Notes: generated by a model not told the origin, from the letters alone. 64,000 nt of DNA from Labedella endophytica (GCF_003990045.1 NZ_RZGZ01000002.1:62001-126000), one strand, 5' to 3'; numbered from the stretch's first letter, positions 20,355 to 30,612 are shown. A program made the numbers and translations.

Positions 20355-21687
20355 GGGCCGTCACCGACCTCACGGCGCCGACGACCTCGTCGTGCGGGCG
20401 GAGCGCACCGTCGAGCACGGTGGGCACTCCGCGGTGGAGCGTCGCGACGACGCGGCCGGGCAGCGTCCGCCCGAGGTAGGGAGAGTTCGTGCTCCGCCCC
20501 GCGAGGTCGCCTACGGCGAAGGTCCGCGTCGCGGCCGCGTCCACGAGGGTGATGTCCGCGCGGGAGCCCACAGCGAGGGGCGCGCCCGCGCCGGCGAGCC
20601 GGCCGATGCGCGCGGGCGCCGTCGACAGCACCCGGGCCACGTCGGCCCACCCGATCAGGCCGGTGTCGACCATCGTCGCCTGGACGACGCTCAGTGCCGA
20701 CTCGAGCCCGACCATGCCGTTCGCCGCCTCTGGCCACGCGCAGTCCTTGTGCTGCTCCGGGTGCGGGGCGTGGTCGGTCGCGACGATGTCGATCGTCCCG
20801 TCCGCGAGTCCGGCACGCACGGCTTCGACGTCCTCCGCCGACCGCAGGGGCGGGTTCACCTTGAAGCGGGCGTCGTAGGACTCCGCGAGATCCTCGGTGA
20901 GCAGCAGGTGGTGGGGGGTGACCTCGGCCGTGACGTCGATGCCGCGAGCCTTGGCCCAGCGGATGATCTCGACCGAGCCGGCCGTCGAGACGTGGCACAC
21001 GTGCAGTCGGCTGCCGACGTGCTCGGTGAGGAGCACGTCGCGCGCGATGATCGCCTCCTCAGCGACCGCCGGCCAGCCCGCGAGGCCGAGCCGCGTCGCG
21101 ACCTCGCCTTCGTTCATCTGGGCCCCGACCGTGAGGCGGGGCTCCTGGGCGTGCTGGGCGATCGCCCCGTCGAAGGCCTTCACGTATTCGAGCGCACGGC
21201 GCATCAGCAGGGGGTCGCTGACGCACACCCCGTCGTCGGAGAACAGGCGCACGCGTGCGCGGGACGATGCCATGGCGCCGAGCTCGGCGAGCCGCTCCCC
21301 CGCGAGGCCCGCCGTGACCGCCCCGATCGGCTGGACCGTCGCGTAGCCGGAGGCCTCCCCGAGGGCGAGCTCCTGCTCGACGAGACCGGCGGTGTCGGCG
21401 ACGGGCGACGTGTTCGCCATCGCGAAGACCGTCGTGAATCCGCCCGCCGCGGCCGCCCGCGTCCCGGTCAGGACCGTCTCGCTGTCCTCGTGCCCCGGCT
21501 CGCGCAGGTGGGTGTGGAGGTCGACGAGGCCGGGAAGGGCCTGGAGGCCGTCCGCGTCGATGATCATGGCGCCGGGTGAGGCGTCGAGGGTGCCGACGCC
21601 CGCGATGACGCCGTCCACGACGGCGATGTCCGCTCGTGCGCCGTCCGGGAGGGTCGCTCCGCGGATCAGCAGGGTGGGTGTCGACAT
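20347..21687 (-). CDS. pyrC: Dihydroorotase
   Basis: Cyclises carbamoyl aspartate to dihydroorotate. The 446-residue length fits the class I, amidohydrolase-type enzyme. Metal ligands are visible in LVDLHTHLREPGHED near residue 60 and in the C-terminal IDIVATDHAPH with the catalytic Asp; NPPLRSAEDV is also typical. The ATG at 21687 lies one base after the pyrB stop. An in-frame GTG slightly upstream is possible, but the conserved N-terminus begins at this ATG. Confidence 0.97.
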   Translation of the reverse strand: MSTPTLLIRGATLPDGARADIAVVDGVIAGVGTLDASPGAMIIDADGLQALPGLVDLHTHLREPGHEDSETVLTGTRAAAAGGFTTVFAMANTSPVADTAGLVEQELALGEASGYATVQPIGAVTAGLAGERLAELGAMASSRARVRLFSDDGVCVSDPLLMRRALEYVKAFDGAIAQHAQEPRLTVGAQMNEGEVATRLGLAGWPAVAEEAIIARDVLLTEHVGSRLHVCHVSTAGSVEIIRWAKARGIDVTAEVTPHHLLLTEDLAESYDARFKVNPPLRSAEDVEAVRAGLADGTIDIVATDHAPHPEQHKDCAWPEAANGMVGLESALSVVQATMVDTGLIGWADVARVLSTAPARIGRLAGAGAPLAVGSRADITLVDAAATRTFAVGDLAGRSTNSPYLGRTLPGRVVATLHRGVPTVLDGALRPHDEVVGAVRSVTAHG

Positions 21688-21688
21688 G

Positions 21689-22636
21689 TCAGTCCTCACG
21701 TTCGCCGGAGAGCAGGAGATACAGCACGGCCATACGCGCGGAGACACCGTTGGCGACCTGCTCGCGCACCGTGGACTGCGGGGAGTCCGCCGCTCGGGAG
21801 GAGATCTCGAGTCCGCGGTTCATCGGTCCGGGGTGCATGACAATCGTATCCGGGCCGAGACGTGCCAATCGCTCGTCGTCGAGGCCCCAGCGGCGGGCGT
21901 ACTCGTGGGGGCTCGGGAAGAATGCGTCCTTCATGCGTTCGGTCTGGATGCGCAGCATCATGACGACTTCCGGCTGCGTCGCGAGCGTCGCGTCGAGGTC
22001 GTACGACGTCTCGGCCGGCCAGCCCGTGAGGTCGAGGGGGATGAGCGTCGGCGGACCGACGAACACCGTCCGGGCGCCGAGAGCCGACAGCAACCACACG
22101 TTGGAGCGGGCGACGCGCGAGTGCAGGATGTCGCCGACGATCGCGACGGTGATGCCGTCGAGGCCGCGTCCCCTGCTCGCGGTGCCGTGGATGCGGCGGC
22201 GCATGGTGAAGGCGTCGAGGAGGGCCTGCGTCGGGTGCTCGTGGGTGCCGTCGCCGGCGTTCACGATCCCCGCGTCGATCCAACCGCTCGCGGCGAGCGT
22301 GTGGGGGGCGCCCGACGCGCCGTGGCGGATGACGACGGCGTCCGCGCCCATCTCCTCGAGCGTCTGTGCCGTGTCCTTGAGGCTCTCCCCCTTGGAGACG
22401 CTCGATCCCTTCGCGCTGAAGTTGATGACGTCGGCCGAGAGACGCTTCGCCGCCGCCTCGAACGAGATGCGCGTGCGGGTCGAGTCCTCGAAGAAGAGGT
22501 TGACGACGGTCTTGCCGCGCAGCGTCGGGAGCTTCCGCACCTCGCGCGTCTGTGTGTCGGCCATGTCCTCCGCGACATCGAGGATGTGGATCGCGTCGTC
22601 GCGCGACAGGTCGCGAGTGGACAGGAGGTGGCGCAT
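21689..22636 (-). CDS. pyrB: Aspartate carbamoyltransferase catalytic chain
   Basis: Joins carbamoyl phosphate and aspartate. The 315-residue protein shows the carbamoyl-phosphate site [13 protein letters not shown], the motif [14 protein letters not shown], and [11 protein letters not shown]. No pyrI regulatory chain is present, as in other actinobacteria. Two starts are possible, GTG at 22639 and ATG at 22636; a GAGGGGAG ribosome binding site serves either. The pyrR stop overlaps this start, so PyrR control of the first gene probably extends to pyrB. Confidence 0.97.
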   Translation of the reverse strand: MRHLLSTRDLSRDDAIHILDVAEDMADTQTREVRKLPTLRGKTVVNLFFEDSTRTRISFEAAAKRLSADVINFSAKGSSVSKGESLKDTAQTLEEMGADAVVIRHGASGAPHTLAASGWIDAGIVNAGDGTHEHPTQALLDAFTMRRRIHGTASRGRGLDGITVAIVGDILHSRVARSNVWLLSALGARTVFVGPPTLIPLDLTGWPAETSYDLDATLATQPEVVMMLRIQTERMKDAFFPSPHEYARRWGLDDERLARLGPDTIVMHPGPMNRGLEISSRAADSPQSTVREQVANGVSARMAVLYLLLSGERED

Positions 22637-23211
22637 CACGACGCGCTCCCCTCGATCGAGGAGCCCTGATCGCCTGTGGGCCCCTGCTCGATCGTGACGG
22701 ACTCCTCGCCGTCCACGTCCTCGAGCCGGACGTAGATGCGCTCGCTCGGGGACGACGGCAGGTTCTTGCCGACGAAGTCGGGGCGGATCGGGAGTTCGCG
22801 GTGTCCTCGGTCGACGAGCGCGGCGAGACGCACGGCGCGCGGGCGCCCGATGTCGCCGATGGCGTCGAGCGCCGCGCGGATGGTGCGGCCCGAATACAGG
22901 ACGTCGTCGACGAGGACCACCGTGGCGCCGTCGACGCCGCGTGGCGGGATCGAGGTGGGCGAGGGTGCGCGCGTGGGGTGCCGCGAGAGGTCGTCGCGGT
23001 ACATCGTCACGTCGAGCGAACCGACGGGCACGTCGATGCCGGAGAACTCCGACACGAGGGTCGCGATGCGACGGGCGAGGACGACGCCGCGCGTGGGGAT
23101 GCCGAGGATGACGAGATCGTCCGCTCCGCGATTGGACTCGAGGATCTCGTGTGCGATGCGGGTCAGCGCCCGCGAGATGTCAGCATGCTGCAGCACGATA
23201 CGTGCGCCCAT
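22636..23211 (-). CDS. pyrR: Pyrimidine operon regulator / uracil phosphoribosyltransferase
   Basis: PyrR binds pyr mRNA when UMP is high and also has weak uracil phosphoribosyltransferase activity. The 191-residue protein has the PRPP loop [13 protein letters not shown] at about residues 98-110, ILGIPTRGV, and the basic N-terminal and central surfaces used for RNA binding. It is first in the pyr run and its ATG lies directly after a PyrR-type RNA hairpin that encloses the ribosome binding site. This fits autogenous translational repression, as reported for mycobacterial PyrR, rather than Bacillus-type attenuation. Confidence 0.95.
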   Translation of the reverse strand: MGARIVLQHADISRALTRIAHEILESNRGADDLVILGIPTRGVVLARRIATLVSEFSGIDVPVGSLDVTMYRDDLSRHPTRAPSPTSIPPRGVDGATVVLVDDVLYSGRTIRAALDAIGDIGRPRAVRLAALVDRGHRELPIRPDFVGKNLPSSPSERIYVRLEDVDGEESVTIEQGPTGDQGSSIEGSAS

Positions 23212-23239
23212 GTCCGACTCCCTTCTCCGCCTCTCGGAC
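23212..23239 (-). promoter_or_regulatory. Probable PyrR-binding hairpin over the pyrR ribosome binding site
   Basis: The minus strand has GTCCGA, then GAGGCGGAGAAGGGAG, then TCGGAC, then the pyrR ATG. The outer six bases pair perfectly. The element resembles the conserved PyrR-binding loop core (UCC-AGAGAGG-AAGG type), and the loop contains the Shine-Dalgarno sequence GAAGGGAG. PyrR bound here would block ribosome entry. A weak -10-like TAGGGT lies at 23270-23275, which would place the transcript start about 50 bases before the ATG. Confidence 0.72.
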
Positions 23240-23324
23240 GGTGTTAAAGGTTGTCTCGTTGCTTCCTCGACCCTACCAGCCTCCCCGAGGACGCTCGTGC
23301 GAGCGCCGTGGGTGTGAACTGTGG

Positions 23325-23738
23325 TCAGGAGGCCTGCTGGGCGATGCGTCCGAGGAGCCCGTTGACGAAGCTCGGGGAGTCGTCCGTCGAGTACTCCTTG
23401 GCCGCCTCGACGGCCTCGTCGATCGCGACCCCGGTGGGGATCTCCTCGTTGAAGAGGACCTCCCACACGCCGATGCGCAGGATCGCCCGGTCGATGGCCG
23501 GCATGCGATCGAGCGACCAGCCCTGCGAGAACGTCTCGATCTGCTCGTCGATCTCGACCTGGTTGTCGATCACGCCGTCGACGATGTCGCGCGCGTACAA
23601 CCACGACGCCGCACGATCGGGCTCGCTCGCCGCGCGGCCGGCCTCGGCCGACAAAGACTCCGACGGCGTGATCTGACGCACGTCCGCCGAGTACAGGATG
23701 TCGAGCGCGCGCTTGCGCGCCTTCGTCCGAGCGCCCAC
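23325..23738 (-). CDS. nusB: Transcription antitermination protein NusB
   Basis: NusB binds boxA RNA with NusE (S10) and supports rRNA transcription. The 137-residue all-helical protein starts [19 protein letters not shown], carries the conserved basic N-terminus and ends in [12 protein letters not shown], the family C-terminal helix. The GTG at 23738 shares a base with the efp stop (TAGTG). efp-nusB is a conserved pair. The next gene, pyrR, lies 113 bases further on and begins a new, separately controlled segment. Confidence 0.95.
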   Translation of the reverse strand: MGARTKARKRALDILYSADVRQITPSESLSAEAGRAASEPDRAASWLYARDIVDGVIDNQVEIDEQIETFSQGWSLDRMPAIDRAILRIGVWEVLFNEEIPTGVAIDEAVEAAKEYSTDDSPSFVNGLLGRIAQQAS

Positions 23739-24301
23739 TAGTCGGTGACCCGGCCCAGGTAGTCGCCCGTTCGCGTGTCGACCTTCACCCGGGTGCCCGT
23801 CTCGACGAAGAGCGGCACCTGGATCTGGTGACCGGTCTCCACGGTCGCCGGCTTCGTGCCGCCCGTGGAACGGTCTCCCTGGAGGCCCGGTTCCGTGTAG
23901 GTGATCTCGAGAACGACGGAGGCGGGGAGCTCGACGTAGAGCGGGTTGCCGTTGTTGAGCGCGACGGTGGCCATCTGGTTCTCGAGCATGAAGTTGGCGG
24001 CGTCGCCGACGATCTCGCTGGGGACCGTGATCTGGTCGTAGTCGCTCGTGTCCATGAACACGAAGCCCGAGCCGTCGTTGTAGAGGTACTGGTAGTCGCG
24101 GCGGTCGACGTTCTCGGTCTCGATCTTCGTGCCGGCGTTGTACGTCTTGTCGACGACCTTGCCGGTCATGATGTTCTTGAGCTTGGTGCGGACGAACGCG
24201 CCGCCCTTGCCCGGCTTGACGTGCTGGAACTCGATGACGGACCACAGCTGTCCGTCGATGTTGATGACGACGCCGTTTCTGATGTCAGCGGTTGAAGCCA
24301 T
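23738..24301 (-). CDS. efp: Elongation factor P
   Basis: EF-P enters stalled ribosomes and promotes peptide bonds at polyproline stretches. The 187-residue protein has three beta-barrel domains. The tip loop reads [15 protein letters not shown], with Lys at the position that is modified in some bacteria. The C-terminal domain contains [19 protein letters not shown]. The ATG at 24301 follows a 119-base intergenic region in which a -10-like TACACT can be seen about 80 bases upstream. Normal in every respect. Confidence 0.96.
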   Translation of the reverse strand: MASTADIRNGVVINIDGQLWSVIEFQHVKPGKGGAFVRTKLKNIMTGKVVDKTYNAGTKIETENVDRRDYQYLYNDGSGFVFMDTSDYDQITVPSEIVGDAANFMLENQMATVALNNGNPLYVELPASVVLEITYTEPGLQGDRSTGGTKPATVETGHQIQVPLFVETGTRVKVDTRTGDYLGRVTD

Positions 24302-24420
24302 GGGGTATCCGTTCGGTACGCGTTCAGGGGAAGCGGTCGAGAACCGCGAAGGGGCCGGATCGGCCAGCATCCGAGTGTACCGCAGGCGATCCTCCGGGAA
24401 TCGAGCGGGCCGCCGTCGGG

Positions 24421-24858
24421 TCAGCTACCGGAGACGATGTGGAGCAGCGCCAGCCGGTAGGAGTCGAAGCCGAAGCCCGCGATGACCCCTGACGCCACCC
24501 CCGAGATGACGCTCGTGTGGCGGAACGTCTCCCGCGCGTGCGGGTTCGAGATATGGACCTCGATGAGGGTGCCGCCCGGTTTCGTCACGAGGGCGGCCGC
24601 GTCGCGCAACCCGTAGCTGTAGTGGGTGAACGCCGCCGGGTTGAGAATGACGGGCGAGCCGGTGTCGACGGCCTCGTGCAGCCACGAGATGAGCGTTCCC
24701 TCGTCGTCGGTCTGACGGAGGTCGAGCGCCCATCCGTCCGGGAGGTCCGCGGCGAGGGACTCCCGCAGCGCGTCGAGGTCGGCGGAGCCGTAGACGTCGG
24801 GTTCGCGGCTGCCGAGGCGTCCGAGGTTCGGGCCGTTGAGGACGAGGACGGTCGGCAT
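24421..24858 (-). CDS. aroQ: 3-dehydroquinate dehydratase, type II
   Basis: Third shikimate step, dehydrating 3-dehydroquinate. The 145-residue protein is the small type II form that works as a dodecamer. It begins [22 protein letters not shown] with the catalytic Tyr at its end and has the motifs [11 protein letters not shown] and [12 protein letters not shown]. The ATG at 24858 lies two bases after the aroB stop (TAGGCATG). It closes the shikimate cluster aroE-aroC-aroK-aroB-aroQ. (First motif shortened here to family-level features.). Confidence 0.95.
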   Translation of the reverse strand: MPTVLVLNGPNLGRLGSREPDVYGSADLDALRESLAADLPDGWALDLRQTDDEGTLISWLHEAVDTGSPVILNPAAFTHYSYGLRDAAALVTKPGGTLIEVHISNPHARETFRHTSVISGVASGVIAGFGFDSYRLALLHIVSGS

Positions 24859-24860
24859 GC

Positions 24861-25979
24861 CTATGAACCAATCTCCTGGTACGCGCTGAACATCAGGGAC
24901 TGATCGGGCGCGGTCAGTACGCTCGGCCGCGCGATGTCGTCGAGCACGATGAACCGCATGTGCCCGGCACGCGCCTTCTTGTCCCGTTGCATCGTCGCGA
25001 GCAACGTGTTCCAGCGCCCCACCGGGTAGTCGATCGGCAGGTCGAGCGACGAGAGCACGGAGCGGTGGCGATCCACCACGGCGTCGGACAGCGGGCCGGA
25101 GAGGCGGCCGAGCTCCGCCGCGAAGACCATGCCGATCGCCACGGCGGCACCGTGGCGCCACTGATACCGCTCGGCGTGCTCGATCGCGTGACCGAGGGTG
25201 TGACCGTAGTTGAGGATCTCCCGACGACCCTGCTCGGTGAAGTCCTCGCTCACCACGGCGGCCTTGAGAGCGATCGAACGCTCCACGACGTCGCGGAACT
25301 CCTCCGTCGTCGGGTCCGTGACGCGCGCGACATCCGACTCGATGACGTCGAGGATGCGGGGGTCGCCGATGAAGCCGCACTTCACGACCTCGGCGAAACC
25401 GGCGAGGATCTCGTTGCGCGGGAGCGTGCCGAGCAGATCGAGATCGGCGATCACCGCGGAGGGCGAGTGGAACGCGCCCACGAGGTTCTTGCCCTCGTTG
25501 GTGTTGATCCCCGTCTTACCGCCGACGGCCGCGTCCACCATACCCAGCACGGTCGTCGGGATCTGCACGACCCGCACGCCGCGCAACCACGTCGCGGCCA
25601 CGAAACCCGCGAGGTCGGTCACCGCACCGCCGCCGAGGCCGATGACGGCGTCGCTCCGGGTGAAGTCGGCCTGACCGAGGATCTGCCAGCAGAAGGCTGC
25701 GACCTCGACGCGCTTGCCCGTCTCGGCGTCGGGCACCTCAGCGAGGAGGACCTCGAGCGAGGAGTCGAGGAGCCGCTCGCGCAGCCCCGCTGCGACGGCC
25801 CCGAGGGTGGACGGGTGCACGATGAGCACCTTGCGCACGCCCGATCCGAGGGCCGTGGAGACCTCCCCGAGGAGGTCGCGTCCCACGTGCACGGCATAGC
25901 CGTCCTCGCCGCCGACCTGGATGGGTGCGGAGTCCGCGCCTCCCGTCGTTCCGTTCATGTCCGTCCTTCCCGTGGTCAT
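24861..25979 (-). CDS. aroB: 3-dehydroquinate synthase
   Basis: Cyclises DAHP to 3-dehydroquinate with NAD and zinc. Motifs are GGGAVTDLAGFVAATWLRG (NAD binding), PTTVLGMVDAAVGGKTGIN and the metal site NYGHTLGHAIEH. Two starts are credible. ATG at 25979 overlaps the aroK stop by ATGA and gives 372 residues; ATG at 25958 has GGAAGG six bases upstream and gives 365. I list the coupled start. The extra residues are not conserved, so enzyme function is the same either way. Confidence 0.95.
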   Translation of the reverse strand: MTTGRTDMNGTTGGADSAPIQVGGEDGYAVHVGRDLLGEVSTALGSGVRKVLIVHPSTLGAVAAGLRERLLDSSLEVLLAEVPDAETGKRVEVAAFCWQILGQADFTRSDAVIGLGGGAVTDLAGFVAATWLRGVRVVQIPTTVLGMVDAAVGGKTGINTNEGKNLVGAFHSPSAVIADLDLLGTLPRNEILAGFAEVVKCGFIGDPRILDVIESDVARVTDPTTEEFRDVVERSIALKAAVVSEDFTEQGRREILNYGHTLGHAIEHAERYQWRHGAAVAIGMVFAAELGRLSGPLSDAVVDRHRSVLSSLDLPIDYPVGRWNTLLATMQRDKKARAGHMRFIVLDDIARPSVLTAPDQSLMFSAYQEIGS

Positions 25980-26485
25980 ATGCGTCCTCTCGCCCAGTCG
26001 GCGATCTCGTCGGCGAGCCGTGAGATCGGAAGTCTCGATGTGTCCCAGGTGGCCGTCGCGAGCCGTTCGTACGTCGGGCGGCGTTCGGCGAAGATGCGCT
26101 CCCACGACTCGATACCGTCGGTGAGCAGCGGCCGGTTCGATCCGGCGATGCGTGATCGGACGACCTCGGCGCTGACAGTGAGGTAGACGACCGTCGCCGA
26201 CTCGAGCAGCGTCGCCGTGTCGGGGTGCAGGACGGCACCGCCGCCGAGCGAGACGACCGATCGCTTGCCGACGGATCGCGCCACAGCGGCCCGCTCGTAC
26301 GCGCGGAAGGCATCCTCGCCCTCGCTCTCGAAGATCGCGGGGATGGGGCCGTGCTCGGAGACGATCATGCGATCCGTGTCGGTGAACGGGACCCCGAGGT
26401 GCCGCGCGACTCGGCGCCCGATCTTCGACTTCCCGGCCGCCATCGGTCCGATCAGGACGAGGGCGCGGACGTCGGGATCAGACAC
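25976..26485 (-). CDS. aroK: Shikimate kinase
   Basis: Phosphorylates shikimate at the 3-hydroxyl. The 169-residue protein has the P-loop [13 protein letters not shown], the shikimate-binding [16 protein letters not shown] and the lid RPLLTDG. I chose GTG at 26485, which overlaps the aroC stop by 8 bases and has GAGCGG upstream; a GTG at 26515 has no ribosome binding site. It lies between aroC and aroB in the common actinobacterial order. Confidence 0.93.
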   Translation of the reverse strand: MSDPDVRALVLIGPMAAGKSKIGRRVARHLGVPFTDTDRMIVSEHGPIPAIFESEGEDAFRAYERAAVARSVGKRSVVSLGGGAVLHPDTATLLESATVVYLTVSAEVVRSRIAGSNRPLLTDGIESWERIFAERRPTYERLATATWDTSRLPISRLADEIADWARGRI

Positions 26486-27722
26486 CCGCTGGGACCGCTC
26501 CGGCGTCGGTCTCACCGAGCCGCGCGTCGGATGCGGTGGCCGTGCGCAGCTCCTCGGGGATCGCCGCGAGGTACGACTCGAGGTTGCGGCGGGTCTCCCC
26601 CACCGAGTCGCCGCCGAACTTCTCGAGGACCGCGTCCGCGAGCACGAGCGCGACCATGGCCTCCGCGACGACGCCGGAGGCGGGCACGGCGCAGACGTCC
26701 GAGCGCTGGTGGTGCGCCGTGGCCGTCTCGCCGGTGGCGACGTCGACCGTGCGCAGGGAGTGGGGAACGGTCGCGATCGGCTTCATGCCGGCGCGCACGC
26801 GCAGCACCGTCCCGGTGCTCATCCCGCCCTCGGTCCCGCCGGCTCGGTCACTCGCTCGAACGATGCCGTCGTCGCCGACGAAGAGCTCGTCGTGTGCCTG
26901 CGAGCCCCGCCGCGTCGTGGTGAGGAACCCGTCGCCGACCTCGACACCCTTGATGGCCTGGATGCCCATGAGTGCCTGAGCGAGCCGACCGTCGAGACGG
27001 CGGTCCCAGTGCACGTGGGATCCGAGCCCGGGCGGCAGACCGTAGGCCAGCACCTCGACGACACCCCCGAGAGTGTCTCCGTCGCGCTTCGCGTCGTCGA
27101 CCTCGGCGACCATGGCGGCGCTCGTGTCGGCGTGGAAGCAACGCAGCGGATCGGCGTCGAGCCGGTCGACGTCGTCGGGTCCCGGGAGGGGCGCCCCCTC
27201 CGGGACGCGCACGGGGCCGATCGAGAGGGTGTGGCTCACGAGCCGGATGCCGAGCTCAGAGAGGAAGGAGCGGGCGACCGCCCCGAGGGCGACGCGCGCG
27301 GCCGTCTCTCGGGCGCTCGCGCGCTCGAGGATCGGGCGGGCCTCGTCGAAGTCGTACTTCTGCATACCGACGAGATCGGCGTGGCCCGGGCGCGGGCGGG
27401 TCAGGGGCGCGCTGCGTCCGCGCGAGCGTTCGGTCGACTCGACCGGCTCCGGGCTCATGACCTCGCTCCACTTGGGCCATTCGGTATTACCGACGCGCAG
27501 GGCCACGGGGCTGCCGAGGCTCAAGCCGTGGCGGACGCCGCCCGAGAGGGTGAGCTCGTCCTCCTCGAACTTCATGCGGCTGCCGCGGCCGTAGCCGAGC
27601 TTGCGACGCGCGAGGTCCTCCCGCATCGCGTCGAGCGAGACGGGCACGCCGGAGGGCAGACCCTCGAGGATCGCGATGAGTTCCGGGCCGTGGGATTCCC
27701 CTGCGGTGAGCCAACGAAGCAT
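26478..27722 (-). CDS. aroC: Chorismate synthase
   Basis: Last common aromatic step, 1,4-elimination of phosphate from EPSP using reduced FMN. The 414-residue protein begins [15 protein letters not shown], with its active-site His, and shows [30 protein letters not shown], and [11 protein letters not shown]. Length and motifs are standard. The ATG at 27722 follows aroE after 53 bases. It uses reduced FMN catalytically; no flavin reductase gene is nearby. Confidence 0.97.
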   Translation of the reverse strand: MLRWLTAGESHGPELIAILEGLPSGVPVSLDAMREDLARRKLGYGRGSRMKFEEDELTLSGGVRHGLSLGSPVALRVGNTEWPKWSEVMSPEPVESTERSRGRSAPLTRPRPGHADLVGMQKYDFDEARPILERASARETAARVALGAVARSFLSELGIRLVSHTLSIGPVRVPEGAPLPGPDDVDRLDADPLRCFHADTSAAMVAEVDDAKRDGDTLGGVVEVLAYGLPPGLGSHVHWDRRLDGRLAQALMGIQAIKGVEVGDGFLTTTRRGSQAHDELFVGDDGIVRASDRAGGTEGGMSTGTVLRVRAGMKPIATVPHSLRTVDVATGETATAHHQRSDVCAVPASGVVAEAMVALVLADAVLEKFGGDSVGETRRNLESYLAAIPEELRTATASDARLGETDAGAVPAGV

Positions 27723-27775
27723 GGTCCCATCCTTCCACAGCACCGGCGGCGAGCCGTTCCCGTGACGTCGCGTGC

Positions 27776-28657
27776 TCAGTCGAGCGCGGTGACGATTCCC
27801 GACGCCGGCATCCCGACCGCGTCGAACATCGCGACCGTGACGTGCTCTCCGACGTCCTTCCATGTCGCGTCCTCGACCGCGGCGAACAACCGCACCTGAC
27901 GGGCCGCCTGGTGGACGAGCATCGAGAGCCCGTGCACGACGACGGCCCCACCCTGAAGACCGGCGGTCACGAAGGCGCTCGGCCACGGCGAGTACGCGAC
28001 GTCGAGGAGGAGCGCACCCTCCCCGAACGATGCGAGCGCGGGTTCCGGCACGTCCGCTCCCCCGGGGAGCGTCGAGACCACGAGGTCGGCCGACACCGTC
28101 GCCGCCCCCTCGAGTCCGACAACGGTCGTCTCGAGGCCGAGAGATCGCGCCAGGCCGGCGACGCCCGCCGCGCGCTCCGCGGAGCGGGCAGCGATCGTCA
28201 GGCGGCGGGCGCCGAGATCGGAGGCGGCGACGACGGCGGAGGCCGCGGTCGCACCCGCTCCGACGACGAGGACGTCGCGTGCCTCCGGCCGACCGGCGCC
28301 CCGGACAGCACCGACGATCCCCCCGACGTCGGTGTTCGCCCCCCGCGGCGTGTGCAGACCGTCGGAGACCGATCCCACGAGGGTGTTCACGGCCCCGGTC
28401 AGCTCGGCGGCCCGATCCCGCGTCGAGGATGCAAGCCAGGCCTCCGTCTTGAGAGGCATCGTGACCGAAACACCCCGGCGGTGGGCTGGCGATGAGCTGA
28501 GGTAGCCGCCGAGCCCGCCGGAACCGACCTCCGTCACGTCGTACTCGGCATCGAAGCCGAGGGCCGCATACGCGGCGCGATGGAGCAACGGCGACTTCGA
28601 ATGCCCGATCGGCGATCCGACCACGCCGAAGAGCGGACGCACGATCTCAGCGGACAC
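27776..28657 (-). CDS. aroE: Shikimate dehydrogenase
   Basis: Reduces 3-dehydroshikimate with NADPH. The 293-residue protein has the substrate site [17 protein letters not shown], catalytic Lys in TMPLKTEAW near residue 68, an NADP fold [12 protein letters not shown] and the closing motif [10 protein letters not shown]. The GTG at 28657 lies six bases after the mltG stop. It is a single-domain AroE, not fused to a dehydratase. Confidence 0.93.
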   Translation of the reverse strand: MSAEIVRPLFGVVGSPIGHSKSPLLHRAAYAALGFDAEYDVTEVGSGGLGGYLSSSPAHRRGVSVTMPLKTEAWLASSTRDRAAELTGAVNTLVGSVSDGLHTPRGANTDVGGIVGAVRGAGRPEARDVLVVGAGATAASAVVAASDLGARRLTIAARSAERAAGVAGLARSLGLETTVVGLEGAATVSADLVVSTLPGGADVPEPALASFGEGALLLDVAYSPWPSAFVTAGLQGGAVVVHGLSMLVHQAARQVRLFAAVEDATWKDVGEHVTVAMFDAVGMPASGIVTALD

Positions 28658-28663
28658 GACGCG

Positions 28664-30121
28664 TCAGCACCCGCTGTCGGGATTGTCCGCGCACCACGAC
28701 CGCAACTGCGCGACGGCGGCCTCGTGCTCCGCGATGGTGTTCGTGAAGACCGTCTCCCCCGTGTTCAGATTGACCGTCACGAAGAAGATCCAACTTCCGT
28801 CGGCCGGATTCATCGCGGCGTCGATCGCGATGTCGCCGGGGCTCGCGATCGGCCCGACGGGCAAGCCGTCGCGCTGGTAGGTGTTCCACGCGTTCACCGA
28901 GTCGAGCGCCTCGGCAGACGACCATACGGAGCCGGAGGCCTCGTCCACGCCGTACTGCGCCGTCGAGTCCATCTCGAGCCGCATCCCCACGTCGAGCCTG
29001 TTCTGAATGACCCGCGAGACCTTGTAGAAGTCGTCGGACTGACGTGCCTCGCGCTGGATGATCGAGGCGATCGTCAGCACCCGCTCGCGGTCCTCCACGG
29101 GCACGCCGGCGCTGTCGAGCGACGAGACCGTCCGGTCGACGAGGGTCTGCACCACCTGCTCCGCCGTCAGCCCGGGGTCGAACGTGTACGTGGCGGGGAA
29201 GAGCCATCCCTCCATCGAGACCGCCGAGGCCGGCACTCCGTACGCCGTGGGGTCGGCGACGGCCGCCTCGAAGTCCGCGACCGGGATGTCGGTCGCGGCC
29301 GACAGCTCCTCGATGATCGTCGCGCCGGTGAGTCCCTCCCGGATGACCGCGGTCCGTTCGATCTTGTTCGCCGGGTCCTGCAGCGCGTCGAGAGCCGATC
29401 GTGCGCTCATCTCCTCGGCGAGCCGATAGACACCGGGCTGGAAGACGACGTCGCCCTCCGCCAGCAGCAGGTCGTAGAACGCGTCGACGGTCTTCGTCAC
29501 CCCCGACGACGCGAGCGTCCTGGCGATGTCGGTCCCGGTCTCGCCGTCGGCGATCGTGACGAGGACCTCGCCGGAACCGGTGCCGGTGAAGTCGTTCGGC
29601 TCCTCCCACCCCATGACGGAGCGGATCTGCGGCTCGAAGGTGTTCCAGACGTAGACCCCGCTCGCGACGAGTCCCGCGACGACGAGGAGGGTGATGATGG
29701 TGCCGACAAGACCCCGGCGGCTGCGCTTCTCGCGCGGCGGATAGCCGTCGTCGCGCGACGTCGCGCGGCGTCCGGCGCGGTTGGCCGCGACGGTCGGCTG
29801 CTCGGACGTCGCCGTCCCGAGGAGCACGTGCGGGGGCGCGTCGGCATCGAGCTCGGAATCGGGCTCGGATCCGGCTGTCTCTGCTCCACCGGGCTCGGAT
29901 CCGACGTTCTCGGGTCCACCGGTCGGGCCGGACGCGCGTTCGCGAGCCTCTCGCCGCGACAGCGGCTGTGCCGGCGACTCCCCGACTCCGGTGGTCCGCT
30001 CGGAACCGGCCGGCTGCGGCCGGTCGCTCGACGCACCCCTGACCGGGTCGGCGCCACCGAGGAGGGCGGTGAAGGGATCCGGCTCGTCGGACGGGGCGTC
30101 GGGGTCTGGCGTACGGCTCAT
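28664..30121 (-). CDS. mltG: Endolytic murein transglycosylase MltG
   Basis: MltG cuts nascent peptidoglycan glycans at the membrane, setting strand length. The 485-residue protein has a long polar, Pro/Ser/Glu-rich cytoplasmic N-terminus (1-135, with GSEP repeats near 74-88), one transmembrane helix at 138-158, then the periplasmic/extracellular domain. The family catalytic Glu sits in SMEGWLFPATY and the second motif in TIASIIQREA. The ATG overlaps the ruvX stop (ATGA). The alaS-ruvX-mltG-aroE order is typical of actinobacteria. The acidic tail is longer than in proteobacterial MltG. Confidence 0.95.
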   Translation of the reverse strand: MSRTPDPDAPSDEPDPFTALLGGADPVRGASSDRPQPAGSERTTGVGESPAQPLSRREARERASGPTGGPENVGSEPGGAETAGSEPDSELDADAPPHVLLGTATSEQPTVAANRAGRRATSRDDGYPPREKRSRRGLVGTIITLLVVAGLVASGVYVWNTFEPQIRSVMGWEEPNDFTGTGSGEVLVTIADGETGTDIARTLASSGVTKTVDAFYDLLLAEGDVVFQPGVYRLAEEMSARSALDALQDPANKIERTAVIREGLTGATIIEELSAATDIPVADFEAAVADPTAYGVPASAVSMEGWLFPATYTFDPGLTAEQVVQTLVDRTVSSLDSAGVPVEDRERVLTIASIIQREARQSDDFYKVSRVIQNRLDVGMRLEMDSTAQYGVDEASGSVWSSAEALDSVNAWNTYQRDGLPVGPIASPGDIAIDAAMNPADGSWIFFVTVNLNTGETVFTNTIAEHEAAVAQLRSWCADNPDSGC

Positions 30122-30609
30122 GGGGTGGGGGGCGTTTCCTCTGCGTCGACGGGCGTCCCGGGTGGCCGTCCCGTGCTGCGCTCGGTGTCGAGCGCGTGCT
30201 GCAGGATGACGACGGCGGCGATCTGATCCACGATCATACGGGACGATTTCTGACTCCGGCCCGACTGGCGTAGCGCCGAATTGGCGGACACCGTACTCAA
30301 GCGCTCATCGACGAGTCGGACCGGGAGACCCAGAACGGCCGCGAGCCGCACCGCGAAACCCCGCGCGTCATCGGTCGATGCGGTGGCCCGACCCGACAGG
30401 GCGAGGGGCAGCCCTACGAGCACCTCGGATGCCTCGTACTCGACGGCGAGCTCTCCGATCCTCGTCAGATCGGAACCGTCGCTCGCACGGCGAACCGTCT
30501 CGAGGGGCGTCGCGAGCATGCCGTGGAGATCGGATCGGGCGACCCCGACGCGCGCCTTCCCGACGTCGATGCCGAGCCGGACACCGGTGCGGAAGCCGTC
30601 GGCCGCCAC
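30118..30609 (-). CDS. ruvX: RuvX/YqgF family RNase H-like protein
   Basis: A putative pre-16S rRNA processing nuclease (YqgF) with an RNase H fold; the Holliday-junction name is historical. The 163-residue protein has the Asp motif LGIDVGKARVGVARSD near residue 12, VGLPLALSG, and VDERLST, the three expected active-site blocks. The GTG at 30609 lies 3 bases after the alaS stop and the end overlaps mltG. No unusual residue is seen. Confidence 0.93.
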   Translation of the reverse strand: MAADGFRTGVRLGIDVGKARVGVARSDLHGMLATPLETVRRASDGSDLTRIGELAVEYEASEVLVGLPLALSGRATASTDDARGFAVRLAAVLGLPVRLVDERLSTVSANSALRQSGRSQKSSRMIVDQIAAVVILQHALDTERSTGRPPGTPVDAEETPPTP

Positions 30610-30612
30610 CGA

